Shown: in pieces, positions 6,174 through 6,956 of the stretch | Position numbering within the stretch: the stretch's first letter is position 1 | Layout: each line of letters starts with the position of its first letter | Source of the DNA: Clostridia bacterium | GTDB lineage: Bacteria > Bacillota > Clostridia > Oscillospirales > CAG-382 | NCBI GenBank assembly: GCA_900757905.1 | Contig: CAAEPN010000047.1 | Coordinates: forward strand, 1-6,956 | Reading direction: 5' to 3' | Length of the DNA: 6,956 nucleotides | The notes under the pieces: model-generated | Seen by the model: only the letters and a program-made list of their open reading frames with translations | Databases searched by the model: none | Told to the model about the DNA's origin: nothing | Made by a program: the position numbers and the translations under genes

Positions 6174-6202
6174 TTGACAACTACTATTAAATAGGGTATA
6201 AT
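6174..6202 (+). promoter_or_regulatory. Sigma-A promoter of the toxin-antitoxin operon
   Basis: A perfect TTGACA (6174-6179) and a perfect TATAAT (6197-6202) are spaced by the ideal 17 bp. Such a strong promoter on a toxin-antitoxin operon implies tight autorepression. Transcription should start near 6209, only about 11 nt before the toxin's TTG codon. Confidence 0.9.
6184..6194. promoter_or_regulatory. Candidate antitoxin operator in the promoter spacer
   Basis: CTATT-A-AATAG is a perfect 5-1-5 palindrome lying wholly between the -35 and -10 boxes. The downstream gene encodes an XRE-type helix-turn-helix antitoxin, and this family commonly represses its own promoter at such sites. A second, looser pair, TGTA (6202-6205) with TACA (6214-6217), flanks the transcription start. 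Confidence 0.5.
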
Positions 6203-6206
6203 GTAC

Positions 6207-6212
6207 AAGGTG
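6207..6212 (+). promoter_or_regulatory. Ribosome binding site that supports the toxin's TTG start
   Basis: AAGGTG stands 7 nt before the TTG at 6220. The predicted transcription start (about 6209) falls within it, so the site may be partly missing from the mRNA. The competing site AAAAGG (6223-6228) stands 9 nt before an in-frame ATG at 6238. Confidence 0.45.
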
Positions 6213-6219
6213 ATACAAT

Positions 6220-6552
6220 TTGAAAAGGCAATTTGTTATGATGCCGATTTTCGACAAGCAATGGCGTGCGATGGGACTCGATGATAATGATTTACAAGCT
6301 CTGCAGATCGAGCTTTTGAAAGATCCTCAAATCGGAAGCGTCATCAAAGGAACAGGAAAATTGCGGAAAATGCGTTTTGCCTTTCCAAATCGAGGCAAAA
6401 GCGGCTCCAGCCGTGTACTGTATGTGGATTTTGTCTTAGCAGAAACCATTTATTTGATTTTTGCATATCCTAAAAACGAAAAAGATAATTTAACCGATGA
6501 AGAAAGAAACAATATCAAAAAAATGATTGAAAAGATTGAACAAAGCCTATAA
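6220..6552 (+). CDS. higB: Type II toxin, RelE/ParE superfamily, HigB2-like
   Basis: This small basic protein (110 residues from TTG) belongs to the RelE-fold mRNA interferases, which cleave mRNA at the ribosome. The conserved core is visible: IKGTGKLRKMRFAF at 42-55, then the basic turn PNRGKSGSSRVLYVDF at 56-71, the strand IYLIFAYPKNEKDNL at 77-91, and a C-terminal helix DEERNNIKKMIEKIEQ at 93-108. This matches the HigB2 pattern of GTGGLRKIR and GGSR segments as I recall it. I kept the TTG at 6220 because MKRQFVMMPIFDK supplies the first beta strand; an ATG at 6238 would give 104 residues and lose part of it. The antitoxin follows 14 nt downstream, in the toxin-first order usual for Hig systems. 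The gene looks more AT-rich than its neighbours, consistent with horizontal arrival. Activity is inferred from family. Confidence 0.87.
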   Translation: MKRQFVMMPIFDKQWRAMGLDDNDLQALQIELLKDPQIGSVIKGTGKLRKMRFAFPNRGKSGSSRVLYVDFVLAETIYLIFAYPKNEKDNLTDEERNNIKKMIEKIEQSL

Positions 6553-6566
6553 GGGAGGTTTGCAAG

Positions 6567-6878
6567 ATGAGCGTATATGACGGAATTATGCAAGGCTTGG
6601 AAGAAGCCGTCGCCTATAACAAAGGAAAAATCAAGGCAAGAACCCAAACCATATCCATTTCTCCCGTCCCTGATTTTGAAGCCGGAGAAATAAAAAATAT
6701 CCGAACGGAACTCGGTATGACACAAGTCCTGTTTGCCGGATTTATGGGCGTTTCCTCCAAAACCGTCGAGGCATGGGAGGCTGGGCGCAATATGCCGGAC
6801 GGACCGGCACGAAGGATCCTGTCCATGCTGCAGGCCGATCCGGATCTGCCGCAGCGATTCCATATCGTAACCAAATAA
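6567..6878 (+). CDS. higA: Antitoxin, XRE helix-turn-helix, HigA2/NadS-like
   Basis: This 103-residue protein should bind and neutralise the toxin and repress the shared promoter. Residues 1-40 form the probable toxin-binding arm (MSVYDGIMQGLEEAVAYNKG onward). Residues 41-83 form a helix-turn-helix domain of XRE type: EIKNIRTELGMTQ, then FAGFMGVSSKTVEAWEAGR, where the pattern S-x-x-T-V-x-x-W-E-x-G is the classic recognition helix and the turn after it. The tail NMPDGPARRILSMLQADPDL matches the P-x-G-x-A-x-x-L-L segment of HigA2/NadS proteins. A strong GGGAGG site (6553-6558) lies 8 nt before the ATG, much better than the toxin's, which would favour antitoxin excess. A terminator follows immediately, so the pair forms a closed two-gene operon. 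Confidence 0.9.
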   Translation: MSVYDGIMQGLEEAVAYNKGKIKARTQTISISPVPDFEAGEIKNIRTELGMTQVLFAGFMGVSSKTVEAWEAGRNMPDGPARRILSMLQADPDLPQRFHIVTK

Positions 6879-6882
6879 GTAT

Positions 6883-6917
6883 AAGAGCGGCGGTTCGTAT
6901 TGAACCGCCGCTCTTTT
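6883..6917 (+). terminator. Intrinsic terminator of the toxin-antitoxin operon
   Basis: AAGAGCGGCGGTTC (6883-6896) and GAACCGCCGCTCTT (6902-6915) form a perfect 14-bp GC-rich stem with loop GTATT. The T-tract is short (TTTT from 6914, then G). The A residues at its left end mean it could also work for transcripts arriving from the right. It starts 4 nt after the antitoxin stop. I see nothing in the remaining bases to 6956. Confidence 0.87.
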
Positions 6918-6956
6918 GTTCGATTATTTGCACCGTCCGATCAAATATGTTCCCAC

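Noticed and set aside
1..6956. CRISPR array, insertion sequence, tRNA or rRNA genes
   Set aside because: I see no regularly spaced repeats, transposase frames, terminal inverted repeats with target duplications, or cloverleaf sequences in the window.

Overview
The window reads as chromosomal DNA of a Firmicute, most likely a member of Clostridia with roughly balanced GC content. The evidence is a complete T-box leader, a clostridial-style aspartokinase with an SAPGK motif, strong AGGAGG-type ribosome binding sites and near-consensus sigma-A promoters. I cannot name the species.

Layout. Bases 1-2475, minus strand, hold a three-gene metal ABC transporter operon: lipoprotein binding protein, ATPase, then membrane permease, which runs off the left edge of the window. 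It is read leftward from a promoter at about 2522-2549 with a Fur-family operator on its transcription start. Bases 2476-2811 are a divergent control region that also carries the aspartokinase promoter, an array of inverted GACAAAA repeats and a leader hairpin. Bases 2812-4125, plus strand, encode an ACT-domain aspartokinase. Bases 4126-4517 hold an extended -10 promoter and a T-box riboswitch with antiterminator and terminator. It controls a sodium:solute symporter at 4518-6077, which ends at its own hairpin terminator. Bases 6174-6915 are a self-contained toxin-antitoxin cassette of HigB2/HigA2 type, with its own promoter, candidate operator and 14-bp terminator hairpin.

How the genes work together. 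The ABC operon should import zinc or a related divalent metal, repressed when metal is plentiful. The aspartokinase commits aspartate to the lysine, threonine and methionine families. The symporter has no described substrate, but the T-box ties its expression to an uncharged tRNA. This makes it a probable amino acid importer, with tyrosine the first candidate and leucine the second. The toxin-antitoxin pair is unrelated accessory DNA and looks more AT-rich than its neighbours.

No wholly new system is evident. The points most worth checking are the T-box specifier and symporter substrate, the Asp in place of a metal-ligand His in the binding protein, the inverted repeats over the aspartokinase promoter, and the nearly leaderless TTG start of the toxin.
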